From the NCBI GenBank assembly GCA_965656935.1, contig CBFHMG010000002.1, positions 186,001-250,000 of the forward strand: a DNA stretch of 64,000 nucleotides, read 5' to 3'. The stretch is from M30B80 sp965656935. GTDB lineage: Bacteria > Pseudomonadota > Alphaproteobacteria > Rhodobacterales > Rhodobacteraceae. Under the pieces are notes generated by a model. That model saw nothing but the letters and a program-made list of their open reading frames with translations. It ran no database searches and was not told where the DNA came from. How positions within the stretch are numbered: the stretch's first letter is position 1; every line of letters begins with the position of its first letter. Shown piece after piece: positions 17,985 to 26,305 of the stretch. Both the position numbers and the translations under genes were made by a program.

Positions 17985-18602
17985 ATGAATATCGAGCCAC
18001 ACATCAAGAAAGGTCGGAAATACGACCAAGTTGTTGCAGGTGCGCGCGATGTTTTCATGCGGGAAGGCTATGAAGGGGCCAGCGTCGATGTGATTGCACG
18101 CGATGCGGGCGTATCCAAAGCAACGCTCTATTCCTACTTCCCAGATAAACAACAATTATTCATGGCCGTCCTCCAGATGGAGTGTGACCTGCAACGCCGC
18201 GCGCAAATGGATATCGAGTTTCTCCAACGCGATGTGCCCGATGCGCTGCACCACCTCGCCTGTTCGATGATGCAATTCCTGCTCTCAGAAACAGGATTGG
18301 CGATGTTCAGGGTCTGCGTGGGCGAGGCGAACCGCTTTCCCGAGCTTGGTCAGGCCTTCTACGAGACGGGGCCGCTTACGGCGCAGCGCCAAGTGGCTGA
18401 ATATCTCCAAACCGAGAAAGCCACCGCCTTTCTGGATATCCAAGACCATATGACAGCGGCCGATACATTCATGCAGCTTTGCCGCACGGATTTGATGCTG
18501 CAACGCCTCATGCGGGTCAGTGGCGCTCCAAGCGAAACTGAGATCAAGAACACGGCATCCGAAGCCGTCACAACCTTTCTTGCGCGCTACCGTCGGGGCT
18601 GA
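17985..18602 (+). CDS. TetR/AcrR-family transcriptional regulator
   Basis: 205 residues. The N-terminal helix-turn-helix spans about residues 10-60: ARDVFMREGYEGASVDVIARDAGVSKATLYSYFPDKQQLF, a textbook TetR DNA-binding domain. The C-terminal ligand domain is of the AcrR-C type (VCVGEANRFPELGQAFYETGP). The start at 17985 has GGAGGGAAGGA upstream and puts the HTH at the normal distance; in-frame codons further upstream run across the operator and are disfavoured. Two matching operators in the divergent gap suggest it controls itself and the AEC transporter-fghA run. The inducer is unknown. Confidence 0.92.
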   Translation: MNIEPHIKKGRKYDQVVAGARDVFMREGYEGASVDVIARDAGVSKATLYSYFPDKQQLFMAVLQMECDLQRRAQMDIEFLQRDVPDALHHLACSMMQFLLSETGLAMFRVCVGEANRFPELGQAFYETGPLTAQRQVAEYLQTEKATAFLDIQDHMTAADTFMQLCRTDLMLQRLMRVSGAPSETEIKNTASEAVTTFLARYRRG

Positions 18603-18615
18603 GCGGTTCCGCTCA
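18600..18615. terminator. Palindrome containing both stop codons of convergent genes
   Basis: TGAGCGG-TT-CCGCTCA is a perfect 7-base stem. Its left arm begins with the TetR TGA stop and its right arm ends with the stop of the minus-strand gene. There is no T-tract; a short bidirectional terminator or mRNA 3'-end hairpin is likely. Confidence 0.45.
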
Positions 18616-19059
18616 AATAGCCTGCGGGAATAGCGTTTCCTCAAAATCATTACATTGCGCACGCCCGTGCCATAGCGCGCGGATCGCTTCACCGCGCAGG
18701 GCATTTGTACCGCTTAGGTAAAAGCTGCCCGCCACGGGCTGTTCAGGCACGGTGATGCGTTGCATGAGGTAGCCACACACCCGCACCTCCAGAACTTCAC
18801 CTGTCGCAGTCGTCAAAAAGCGATCAAAACGCATGGCAGCAGTGGTTTTGAAACGAAAGAAAATATCGGTGATCCCGCCGCTTTCAGACATCTCGATCGC
18901 GGTGATTTCGCGGGGGCCGATCGGCAAAGCCGCTTCTGGCAAAACAAAGCTCACAACAGGGTCATAGTCCCGTGGCAGGCTGGGGTTTTCGATCTCTTGG
19001 GCGGCGGCACAGATCGGCGCTGCCACCAGACCAAGAATTGCGAATACCGCGCCCCGCAT
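18613..19059 (-). CDS. Periplasmic protein of unknown function
   Basis: 148 residues. MRGAVFAILGLVAAPICAAAQ is a standard signal peptide, predicted to be cut after AAA. The mature protein has alternating beta-like segments (ITDIFFRFKTTAAMRFDRFLTTATGEVLEVRVCGYLMQRITVPEQPVAGSFYLSGT) that resemble the P1-head type domain of SecD in pattern, but with no convincing identity. Two Cys could form a disulfide. Start supported by GGGGCAGGG upstream. It follows the GNAT gene by nine bases on the same strand. Confidence 0.75.
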   Translation of the reverse strand: MRGAVFAILGLVAAPICAAAQEIENPSLPRDYDPVVSFVLPEAALPIGPREITAIEMSESGGITDIFFRFKTTAAMRFDRFLTTATGEVLEVRVCGYLMQRITVPEQPVAGSFYLSGTNALRGEAIRALWHGRAQCNDFEETLFPQAI

Positions 19060-19068
19060 GCCCTGCCC

Positions 19069-19554
19069 CTATTCCAGCGATTTGAACATCACCAAAGCAT
19101 CGACATAACCGAGCCGTGGGTGATTGAAGGCCTTGGGCAGGCGGCCAACCGTCTCGAACCCTGCGCGCTTCCATGTCTCGACGGCGCGGGTATTGCTGGA
19201 CACCACGAAATTATACTGCATCGCGCGGAAACCCTGCGCTTTGGCCTCATCCAAGGAATGGGCAAGCATGGCCCGCGCGACACCTTTGCCTGCCGCATGC
19301 GCCGCAGTGATATAGCCGCAATTACACACATGCGCGCCGCCGCCCGCTTGGTTGGGTTTGATGTAATAGGTGCCAAGCAAGACATCCCCATCCTCGGCCA
19401 CGAAAACCGATTTCTCAGCTGCTGTCCAAAAAGCGATCGCATCACCGCGCGAGATATCGGGATCAACAGTATAGGTATCGCCCGCACGGAAAACCGGCTC
19501 GAGGATTTCTCCCAGAGCCGGCTTGTCCCCATCCAAAAGCGGGCGAATTTGCAT
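19069..19554 (-). CDS. GNAT-family N-acetyltransferase
   Basis: 161 residues. The acetyl-CoA pyrophosphate-binding motif appears as ITAAHAAGKGVARAMLAHSLDEAKAQGF, followed by NTRAVETWKRAGFETVGRLP, the usual GNAT C-terminal block. Substrate unknown; similar proteins are often L-amino acid or yjdJ-like acetyltransferases. It starts two bases after the glutathione-dependent dehydrogenase stop with no strong ribosome site, so it probably depends on coupling. Confidence 0.9.
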   Translation of the reverse strand: MQIRPLLDGDKPALGEILEPVFRAGDTYTVDPDISRGDAIAFWTAAEKSVFVAEDGDVLLGTYYIKPNQAGGGAHVCNCGYITAAHAAGKGVARAMLAHSLDEAKAQGFRAMQYNFVVSSNTRAVETWKRAGFETVGRLPKAFNHPRLGYVDALVMFKSLE

Positions 19555-19556
19555 GA

Positions 19557-20687
19557 TCAGTAAACCACGACAGCCCGTATGGATTTTCCTGCATGCATCA
19601 GGTCAAATCCCTTGTTGATGTCATCAAGCGGCAATTGATGGGTGATCATCGGATCAATCTCGATTTTGCCATCCATGTACCAATCAACGAATTTCGGCAC
19701 ATCGGTCCGGCCTTTCGCGCCACCAAATGCGGTGCCTTTCCAGACACGCCCTGTGACCAGTTGGAAGGGCCGCGTCGAAATCTCGGCACCAGCAGGGGCC
19801 ACACCGATTACAACCGACACACCCCAACCGCGATGCGAACATTCCAGCGCGTCGCGCATGACCTGAACATTGCCCGTCGCATCGAAGGAGTAGTCCACGC
19901 CACCGATCTGGTCGATATCGGTCTTGGTGATCTTCACGATCTCTTCGACAACCGTTCCCGAGATTTTCGTCGGGTTCACGAAATGCGTCATGCCGAATTT
20001 CTTGGCCATTTCCGCTTTGTCATCATTCAGATCGACACCGATGATTTTATCCGCGCCCGCCATGCGCAGGCCTTGGATAACGTTCAAGCCGATGCCACCC
20101 AAACCGAAGACAGCCGCAGTCGAGCCGATCTCGACACCAGCGGTATTGATCACCGAGCCGATCCCCGTGGTCACGCCACAGCCGATATAGCAAATCTTGT
20201 CAAAAGGCGCGTCATCGCGAACCTTGGCCAGCGCGATCTCGGGCATCACAGTGTGGTTCGCGAAGGTGGAGCAACCCATATAGTGATAGATCGGCGTTCC
20301 ATCGAGCATAGAGAACCGCGTGGTTCCATCAGGCATAAGGCCCTGACCTTGGGTATTGCGGATCGCGGTGCATAGATTGGTCTTGCCTGACAGGCAGGAA
20401 TAGCACTCGCGGCATTCGGGCGTATAAAGCGGGATCACGTGATCACCGGGCTTGAGGGTTGTGACGCCTTCACCAACCTCCATGACGATGCCAGCCCCTT
20501 CATGGCCAAGGATCGCGGGGAAAAGCCCTTCAGGGTCCGCGCCCGACAGCGTGAACTCATCTGTGTGGCAAATACCTGTGGCCTTGATCTCAATAAGAAC
20601 CTCACCCGCTTTCGGGCCTTCAAGGTTCACTTCCATCACTTCAAGCGGTTTTCCGGCCTCAATGGCGACGGCGGCACGTGTACGCAT
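19557..20687 (-). CDS. adhI: S-(hydroxymethyl)glutathione dehydrogenase / class III alcohol dehydrogenase
   Basis: 376 residues. It oxidises S-hydroxymethylglutathione, the spontaneous adduct of formaldehyde and glutathione, with NAD, giving S-formylglutathione; the family also reduces S-nitrosoglutathione. Catalytic zinc ligands C40, H62/E63 and the later IGCGVTTG Cys, structural zinc C92, C95, C98 and C106, and the NAD motif FGLGGIGLN are visible. Length and motifs match class III ADH (flhA/adhC/adhI). FghA, encoded in the same region and orientation, handles the product. Near-perfect family fit. Confidence 0.96.
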   Translation of the reverse strand: MRTRAAVAIEAGKPLEVMEVNLEGPKAGEVLIEIKATGICHTDEFTLSGADPEGLFPAILGHEGAGIVMEVGEGVTTLKPGDHVIPLYTPECRECYSCLSGKTNLCTAIRNTQGQGLMPDGTTRFSMLDGTPIYHYMGCSTFANHTVMPEIALAKVRDDAPFDKICYIGCGVTTGIGSVINTAGVEIGSTAAVFGLGGIGLNVIQGLRMAGADKIIGVDLNDDKAEMAKKFGMTHFVNPTKISGTVVEEIVKITKTDIDQIGGVDYSFDATGNVQVMRDALECSHRGWGVSVVIGVAPAGAEISTRPFQLVTGRVWKGTAFGGAKGRTDVPKFVDWYMDGKIEIDPMITHQLPLDDINKGFDLMHAGKSIRAVVVY

Positions 20688-20778
20688 TATAAAGTCCCTC
20701 CCAGTATGTAATTGAATTTCAAATTATGGAAACGGCAGGCCAGCGCAACCTCAAATAGAGGGTGGCAAAGTATATCTC

Positions 20779-20807
20779 TTGCAGGATCACCCGATTCCAC
20801 CTATATG
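20779..20807 (+). promoter_or_regulatory. Sigma-70-type promoter candidate for rimP-nusA-infB
   Basis: TTGCAG (20779-20784) and TATATG (20802-20807) are separated by 17 bases. Transcription would begin near 20814, giving an 84-base leader before rimP. Confidence 0.55.
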
Positions 20808-20861
20808 CATTTTAACACAGGCGCGCGCGGGTCCAAACCGAACGCTCCACCGGAAACGTAT

Positions 20862-20886
20862 AACGGGCTCTGTGCCCGTTTTTTTG
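20862..20886 (+). terminator. Leader terminator/attenuator upstream of rimP
   Basis: AACGGGC-TCTGT-GCCCGTT is a perfect 7-base stem followed directly by a run of T (seven in all, 20879-20885), a textbook intrinsic terminator. It ends 12 bases before the rimP ATG, downstream of the candidate promoter, so it should stop part of transcription in the leader. Confidence 0.75.
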
Positions 20887-20897
20887 TGCTTAGAGAT

Positions 20898-21482
20898 ATG
20901 TCTGAACTAATCGCCAAAACCACAATGGACCGCCGCATGGCCGAGATCCTGACCCCGTCAATCGAGGGTATGGGCTTTGAGGTTGTGCGCATTCGTGTGA
21001 TGGGTGGGGAAACCAAAACCCTGCAAATCATGGTCGAGCGCCCCGATGGCGGCATTGATGTCGATGAATGCGCGCAGGTCTCCAATGCGGTCTCTGCCAT
21101 TCTTGATGTGGAAGACCCGCTTGAGGATGCCTATGCGCTTGAGGTCTCCAGCCCCGGTATCGACCGCCCGCTGACGCGCCTCAAGGATTTCGAGACCTGG
21201 GAAGGCTATGAAGCCAAGCTCGAGACGACCGAAATGATCGATGGCCGCCGCCGCTTCAAAGGCGTTTTGGCGGGGTTTGAAGGTGACGAGGTTCTGATCA
21301 ATCTCGAACAGGGCAAAGAGACCGTGACCATCGGCCTGCATATTGACCGGCTTTCGGATGCAAAGCTGGTTCTGACAGATGAACTGATTTCGGAAATGCT
21401 GCGCCAACGCAAGGCAGCCGGAATTGTAGACGAGACCAAATTCGACGATATCGAAGAAGAGCCTGAACAGGCGGAGGACTGA
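20898..21482 (+). CDS. rimP: Ribosome maturation factor RimP
   Basis: 194 residues. RimP binds the 30S subunit during maturation. Family blocks are VRIRVMGGETKTLQIMVERPDGG, DVDECAQVSNAVSAILD and YALEVSSPGIDRPLTR (about residues 30-95), followed by the Sm-like C-terminal domain and an acidic tail. The ATG at 20898 is chosen because it gives the family N-terminus; the frame upstream crosses a terminator. No strong ribosome site is visible. Followed by nusA after three bases. Confidence 0.95.
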   Translation: MSELIAKTTMDRRMAEILTPSIEGMGFEVVRIRVMGGETKTLQIMVERPDGGIDVDECAQVSNAVSAILDVEDPLEDAYALEVSSPGIDRPLTRLKDFETWEGYEAKLETTEMIDGRRRFKGVLAGFEGDEVLINLEQGKETVTIGLHIDRLSDAKLVLTDELISEMLRQRKAAGIVDETKFDDIEEEPEQAED

Positions 21483-21485
21483 GAC

Positions 21486-23111
21486 ATGGCGATTACATCA
21501 GCAAACCAGCTGGAGCTTCTGCAAACAGCCGAGGCCGTAGCCCGCGAAAAGATGATCGACCCCGAACTGGTGGTTGAAGCGATGGAAGAGAGCCTCGCGC
21601 GCGCCGCTAAATCGCGCTACGGCTCCGAGCTTGATATCCGCGTCTCGATTGACCGCAAAACGGGCAAGGCCACCTTCACCCGCGTGCGCACCGTTGTCGA
21701 AGAGGTCGAGAACCATTTCATCGAAATGACCGTTCGCGATGCCAGCGCCCATAAAGAAGGTGCCGCTGTCGGCGATGAGATCATCGACGAAGTTCCCCCC
21801 GTTGAAATGGGCCGCATCGCAGCGCAATCGGCCAAGCAGGTTATCTTGCAAAAGGTCCGTGAAGCCGAACGTGATCGTCAATTCGAAGAATTCCAAGATC
21901 GGGCTGGCACCATCATCAATGGTGTCGTCAAGCGTGAGGAATATGGCAATGTGATCGTGGATATCGGCCGCGGTGAAGGCGTTCTACGCCGCAACGAAAA
22001 AATCGGCCGCGAAAGCTATCGCCCGAATGACCGTATCCGCTGCTTCATCAAGGATGTCCGCCGCGAAGCCCGCGGCCCTCAGGTTTTCCTCAGCCGCACA
22101 GCGCCAGATTTCATGGCCGAGCTGTTCAAGATGGAAGTGCCTGAAATCTATGATGGCATCATCGAGATCAAAGCCGTCGCCCGCGACCCTGGTTCGCGCG
22201 CCAAAATCGCCGTGATTTCCTATGACAACTCCATCGATCCTGTTGGGGCTTGTGTTGGTATGCGTGGTAGCCGCGTGCAGGCGGTTGTGAACGAATTGCA
22301 GGGCGAGAAAATCGACATCATTCCATGGAATGACGATGCGCCAACATTCCTTGTAAACGCGCTTCAGCCTGCCGAGGTCTCCAAGGTTGTTCTGGATGAA
22401 GATGCGGGTAAGATCGAGGTTGTCGTTCCTGATGAGCAGCTTTCGCTCGCGATCGGTCGTCGTGGTCAGAACGTGCGTCTGGCCAGCCAGTTGACTGGTC
22501 TCGATATCGACATCCTCACCGAGGAAGAAGAAAGCGCGCGCCGTCAGGCCGAATTCGCTGAACGCACCAAGCTGTTCATGGATGCGCTCGACCTTGATGA
22601 GTTCTTCGCACAGCTTCTGGTCTCCGAGGGCTTTAGCTCGCTCGAAGAGGTTGCCTTTGTCGAAGCCGAGGAATTGCTGACCATCGATGGTGTCGATGAA
22701 GCCACCGCTGGCGAATTGCAGGCCCGTGCCCGCGATCATATCGAAGAATTGAACCGTAAGGCGCTGGAAGCCGCCAAAGAAAAGGGTGTCGAGCAGTCGC
22801 TTATTGATTTTGACGGTCTCACCCCCCAAATGCTGGTGGCGCTTGCCGAAGACGGCGTGAAAACGCTGGAAGATTTCGCGACCTGCGCGGATTGGGAACT
22901 GGCTGGCGGCTGGACCTCCGTTGACGGAGAGCGGGTCAAGGATGAGGGCCTGTTGGAATCCTTCGATGTCAGCCTTGAAGAGGCCCAGAACATGGTCATG
23001 ACAGCCCGCGTTCAGCTTGGCTGGGTCACCATCGAAGAGCTGGAAGCAGATGCAGCAGCCGCTTCCGCCGCCGCAGCTGGCGACAGCGAAGAAGAGGAAG
23101 CCGGAGCCTGA
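21486..23111 (+). CDS. nusA: Transcription termination/antitermination factor NusA
   Basis: 541 residues. Order of domains: N-terminal RNA-polymerase-binding domain (1-130), S1 domain (about 135-200, GVVKREEYGNVIVDIGRGEGVL), two KH domains (about 230-350, with VGMRGSRVQAVVNEL and LAIGRRGQNVRLA) and C-terminal acidic repeat-type helix-hairpin segments (FFAQLLVSEGFSSLEEV, then a second copy near 465). Acidic Ala-rich tail. NusA modulates pausing, termination and rRNA antitermination; its operon position is conserved. Confidence 0.97.
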   Translation: MAITSANQLELLQTAEAVAREKMIDPELVVEAMEESLARAAKSRYGSELDIRVSIDRKTGKATFTRVRTVVEEVENHFIEMTVRDASAHKEGAAVGDEIIDEVPPVEMGRIAAQSAKQVILQKVREAERDRQFEEFQDRAGTIINGVVKREEYGNVIVDIGRGEGVLRRNEKIGRESYRPNDRIRCFIKDVRREARGPQVFLSRTAPDFMAELFKMEVPEIYDGIIEIKAVARDPGSRAKIAVISYDNSIDPVGACVGMRGSRVQAVVNELQGEKIDIIPWNDDAPTFLVNALQPAEVSKVVLDEDAGKIEVVVPDEQLSLAIGRRGQNVRLASQLTGLDIDILTEEEESARRQAEFAERTKLFMDALDLDEFFAQLLVSEGFSSLEEVAFVEAEELLTIDGVDEATAGELQARARDHIEELNRKALEAAKEKGVEQSLIDFDGLTPQMLVALAEDGVKTLEDFATCADWELAGGWTSVDGERVKDEGLLESFDVSLEEAQNMVMTARVQLGWVTIEELEADAAAASAAAAGDSEEEEAGA

Positions 23112-23139
23112 GCGCAGGCGCCGGTAGAGGACGCACCCG

Positions 23140-23769
23140 ATGTCCAGAGGTGGCCGACCCAAATCAAGCGATGACGCAGAACGTCGCTGCATCGCTACAG
23201 GCGAAACCCAGCCAAAGGCAGGGTTGATCCGCTTCGTGGTTAGCCCTGACGGGTTGGTCGTGCCGGATGTGCTTGAGAAACTGCCCGGACGGGGGATTTG
23301 GGTCAGCGCTGATGCTGATGCCTTGGCCCTTGCGATTAAAAAGAACTTGTTCTCGCGCTCGGCCAAGCAGCAGGTGCAATTGCCTGATGATCTGGCTGAC
23401 TTGGTTGAACGGGGCATTCTGCGCCGTGTGACCGACCTTTTGGCCTTGGCGCGCAAGTCTGGCGCCGCTGTCGTCGGGTTCGAGAAAGTGAAAGACTGGC
23501 TGGCCTCCCGACCTGTTCGGGTGCTGCTACAAGCCTCGGACGGGTCCGTTCGGGGGAAATCAAAGCTTTGGACGCCTGAAGGCGCACGGTATTTCGATTG
23601 CTTAAGCTCAGATGAATTGGGTTTGGCATTTGGCCGCCAAAGTGTGATACATGGCGCGCTTGCGACTGGTGGACTCGGCAACCGTGTTGTAGAGGAAGCA
23701 ACAAAGTTGCAAGGCCTGCGTAAGGCGAGCGGCGGTGATACCGCCGGGAAGGAACAGAAAGACGCATGA
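23140..23769 (+). CDS. ylxR: YlxR-family RNA-binding protein with ribosomal L7Ae-like domain
   Basis: 209 residues. The N-terminal YlxR (DUF448) domain (about 1-85) shows RRCIATGETQPKAGLIRFV and LPGRGIWVSADADAL; the second half (about 95-180) resembles an L7Ae-type fold, RVTDLLALARKSGAAVVGFEKV. This fusion is common in Alphaproteobacteria between nusA and infB; an RNA-binding or nucleoid role is suggested from the family. AGAGGA supports the ATG. The last four bases overlap infB (ATGA). Confidence 0.9.
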   Translation: MSRGGRPKSSDDAERRCIATGETQPKAGLIRFVVSPDGLVVPDVLEKLPGRGIWVSADADALALAIKKNLFSRSAKQQVQLPDDLADLVERGILRRVTDLLALARKSGAAVVGFEKVKDWLASRPVRVLLQASDGSVRGKSKLWTPEGARYFDCLSSDELGLAFGRQSVIHGALATGGLGNRVVEEATKLQGLRKASGGDTAGKEQKDA

Positions 23770-26249
23770 GCGATCAAGACGGAAAGAAACCCCTTGGCCT
23801 GTCGGGCGGTGCCCGCAGCGGACGCGTGAACCAGAGCTTTTCACGTGGCCGTACCAAGACTGTTGTGGTGGAAACCAAGCGCAAGCGGGTCGTAGCACCC
23901 AAACCCGGCTCGGGCGGCGGAAGCACGGATGGTGGCAACGGCAATGTCGCGAATTCCGAACTCGAACGCCGTATGAAGGCCCTTCAGAATGCCAAAGCCC
24001 GTGAGGCCGAGGATCATCTGAAGCGCAAGCAGGACGAAGAGGAGCGCGAGGCAGAGCGCGCCCGTCGTCGCGCCGAGGCCGAGGCCAAGGAACGCGAAGA
24101 ACGCGAGCTCGAAGAAGCGATCCGCGCCAAGGAAGAAGAAGAAGCACGCGCCAGGAAAGAAGCGGAGGCCCGTCGCAACGCGCCTGCAGCCGCAGCAGCG
24201 CCTGCCGCTCCCAATCCTGCTGATGCACCTGTTGGGGCCTCCGCTCCACGTGGTGGTGGCAAAGCGCCCCCCTCTTCGCAGCAGCCCCCGCGTCGCAAGG
24301 AAGATGACGACCGTGGCCGTGGCCGTGGTGGTGCCGCTGATCGTGAGCGTCGTTCCGGCAAGCTGACCGTGAACCAAGCCCTCACCGGTGGTGAAGGCGG
24401 ACGTCAGCGCAGCATGGCCGCTATGAAGCGCAAGCAGGAACGCCAACGTCAAAAAGCAATGGGCGGTATGGTCGAGCGCGAAAAGATCGTGCGCGACGTA
24501 AAACTGCCTGAGGCGATTGTCGTATCGGAACTGGCCAACCGTATGGCCGAGCGTGTGGCTGATGTTGTGAAATCTCTCATGAATATGGGAATGATGGTCA
24601 CGCAGAACCAGACAATCGATGCCGATACCGCAGAACTGATCGTCGAAGAATTCGGCCATCGCGTATCGCGGGTTTCCGATGCGGATGTGGAAGACGTGAT
24701 CAAGGCCGTTGAAGATGATGAAGGCACGCTTAAGCCGCGCCCGCCCGTCATCACCATCATGGGCCATGTCGACCACGGCAAAACCTCGCTGCTGGACCGT
24801 ATCCGCCGCGCCAATGTGGTCTCTGGCGAAGCTGGTGGCATCACCCAGCATATCGGTGCCTATCAGGTCACGACCGAAGGCGGCGCAGTGCTCAGCTTCC
24901 TCGATACGCCTGGCCACGCGGCCTTTACCTCGATGCGTGCACGTGGTGCGCAGGTCACGGATATCGTGGTCTTGGTTGTTGCAGCCGATGACGCCGTGAT
25001 GCCCCAGACCGTCGAGGCGATTAACCACGCGAAAGCGGCAAATGTGCCAATGATCGTTGCCATCAACAAGATCGACCGCCCCGCGGCCGATCCGATGAAA
25101 GTGCGCACCGATCTGCTTCAGCATGAAGTCGTCGTCGAACAGATGTCGGGTGATGTTCAGGATGTCGAAGTCTCGGCCCATACGGGTCAGGGCATTGACC
25201 AACTGCTCGAAGCTATCGCGCTTCAGGCGGAAATCCTTGAACTGAAAGCCAACCCTGATCGCAACGCCGAAGGCGCTGTGATCGAGGCGCAGCTTGATGT
25301 GGGTCGCGGCCCTGTTGCAACCGTTCTGGTTCAGCGCGGCACACTCAAACAAGGCGATATCTTCGTTGTGGGTGAGCAGTGGGGTAAAGTCCGCGCGCTG
25401 ATCAATGACCAAGGTGAACGTGTCAAAGAAGCCGCTCCTTCGGTTCCTGTCGAGGTTCTTGGCCTCAACGGCACACCTGAAGCAGGCGATGTTCTCAACG
25501 TGGTCGAAACCGAGGCGCAAGCCCGTGAGATCGCCGAATATCGTGAGCAAGCCGCCAAGGATAAACGTGCCGCCGCGGGTGCCGCAACCACGCTTGATCA
25601 GCTGATGGCCAAGGCCAAAGCCGATGAAACCGTGAACGAGCTGCCAATCTTGGTGAAAGCTGACGTGCAGGGCTCTGCCGAGGCGATCATTCAGGCGATG
25701 GAAAAGATCGGCAATGATGAGGTGCGCGTGCGCGTGCTCCATTATGGCGTTGGCGCGATCACGGAATCCGATATCGGCCTTGCCGAAGCATCGGGCGCGC
25801 CCGTGATCGGCTTCAACGTGCGTGCAAATGCCTCTGCGCGTAACTCCGCCAACCAGAAGGGCGTGGAGATCCGCTATTACAGTGTGATCTATGACCTTGT
25901 GGATGACGTGAAAGCGGCAGCCTCTGGCCTGCTCTCTGCCGAGGTGCGTGAGAACTTCATCGGCTATGCCACCATCAAGGATACGTTCCGCGTAACCGGT
26001 GTTGGCACAGTGGCTGGTTGTCTTGTCACCGAAGGCGTTGCCCGCCGCTCGGCAGGTGTGCGTCTCCTGCGTGACGATGTGGTTATCCACGAAGGCACGC
26101 TCAAAACGCTCAAGCGCTTCAAGGACGAGGTCAAAGAAGTCCAGTCCGGTCAGGAATGTGGCATGGCTTTCGAGAATTACGACGATATCCGCAAAGACGA
26201 TGTCATCGAGATTTTCGAGCGTGAGGAAGTCGAACGCTCACTCGCCTAG
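23766..26249 (+). CDS. infB: Translation initiation factor IF-2
   Basis: 827 residues. A long N-terminal region (to about 240) contains a charged coiled coil of Glu/Arg/Ala-rich repeats and Gly/Pro linkers. The G domain follows: G1 IMGHVDHGKTSLLD, G3 FLDTPGHAAF and G4 AINKIDRP; then beta-barrel domain 2, domain 3 and the fMet-tRNA-binding C-terminal barrel ending SGQECGMAFENYDDIRKDD. It starts in ATGA overlap with ylxR and ends before a strong terminator. Confidence 0.98.
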   Translation: MSDQDGKKPLGLSGGARSGRVNQSFSRGRTKTVVVETKRKRVVAPKPGSGGGSTDGGNGNVANSELERRMKALQNAKAREAEDHLKRKQDEEEREAERARRRAEAEAKEREERELEEAIRAKEEEEARARKEAEARRNAPAAAAAPAAPNPADAPVGASAPRGGGKAPPSSQQPPRRKEDDDRGRGRGGAADRERRSGKLTVNQALTGGEGGRQRSMAAMKRKQERQRQKAMGGMVEREKIVRDVKLPEAIVVSELANRMAERVADVVKSLMNMGMMVTQNQTIDADTAELIVEEFGHRVSRVSDADVEDVIKAVEDDEGTLKPRPPVITIMGHVDHGKTSLLDRIRRANVVSGEAGGITQHIGAYQVTTEGGAVLSFLDTPGHAAFTSMRARGAQVTDIVVLVVAADDAVMPQTVEAINHAKAANVPMIVAINKIDRPAADPMKVRTDLLQHEVVVEQMSGDVQDVEVSAHTGQGIDQLLEAIALQAEILELKANPDRNAEGAVIEAQLDVGRGPVATVLVQRGTLKQGDIFVVGEQWGKVRALINDQGERVKEAAPSVPVEVLGLNGTPEAGDVLNVVETEAQAREIAEYREQAAKDKRAAAGAATTLDQLMAKAKADETVNELPILVKADVQGSAEAIIQAMEKIGNDEVRVRVLHYGVGAITESDIGLAEASGAPVIGFNVRANASARNSANQKGVEIRYYSVIYDLVDDVKAAASGLLSAEVRENFIGYATIKDTFRVTGVGTVAGCLVTEGVARRSAGVRLLRDDVVIHEGTLKTLKRFKDEVKEVQSGQECGMAFENYDDIRKDDVIEIFEREEVERSLA

Positions 26250-26278
26250 AGCCTGATATCTTACTGAGAAAACATCAT

Positions 26279-26305
26279 AAGGGCGCCCGTTGCGGCGCCC
26301 TTTTT
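26279..26305. terminator. Intrinsic terminator after infB, shared with tspO
   Basis: AAGGGCGC (26279-26286) pairs with GCGCCCTT (26295-26302), loop of eight, followed by TTTTT. It terminates the infB operon on the plus strand. On the minus strand the stem, beginning three bases after the tspO stop, ends with AA rather than Ts, so it is probably weaker there. Confidence 0.85.

Noticed and set aside
20712..20860. tRNA before rimP (as metY in E. coli)
   Set aside because: No cloverleaf arms or T-psi-C sequence (GGTTCGAATCC-like) are present.
20712..20897. Upstream extension of rimP from 20712
   Set aside because: It would translate through the promoter and intrinsic terminator; RimP homologues start at the position of 20898.
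21984..23777. 597-residue open frame antisense to nusA and ylxR
   Set aside because: Mirror of real genes in a GC-rich genome: low-complexity Arg/Ser/Phe-rich sequence, no ribosome site, no family match, while the plus-strand genes are certain.
23841..26090. 749-residue open frame antisense to infB
   Set aside because: Long only because infB codon bias removes stops on the other strand; product is His/Arg-rich without domains.
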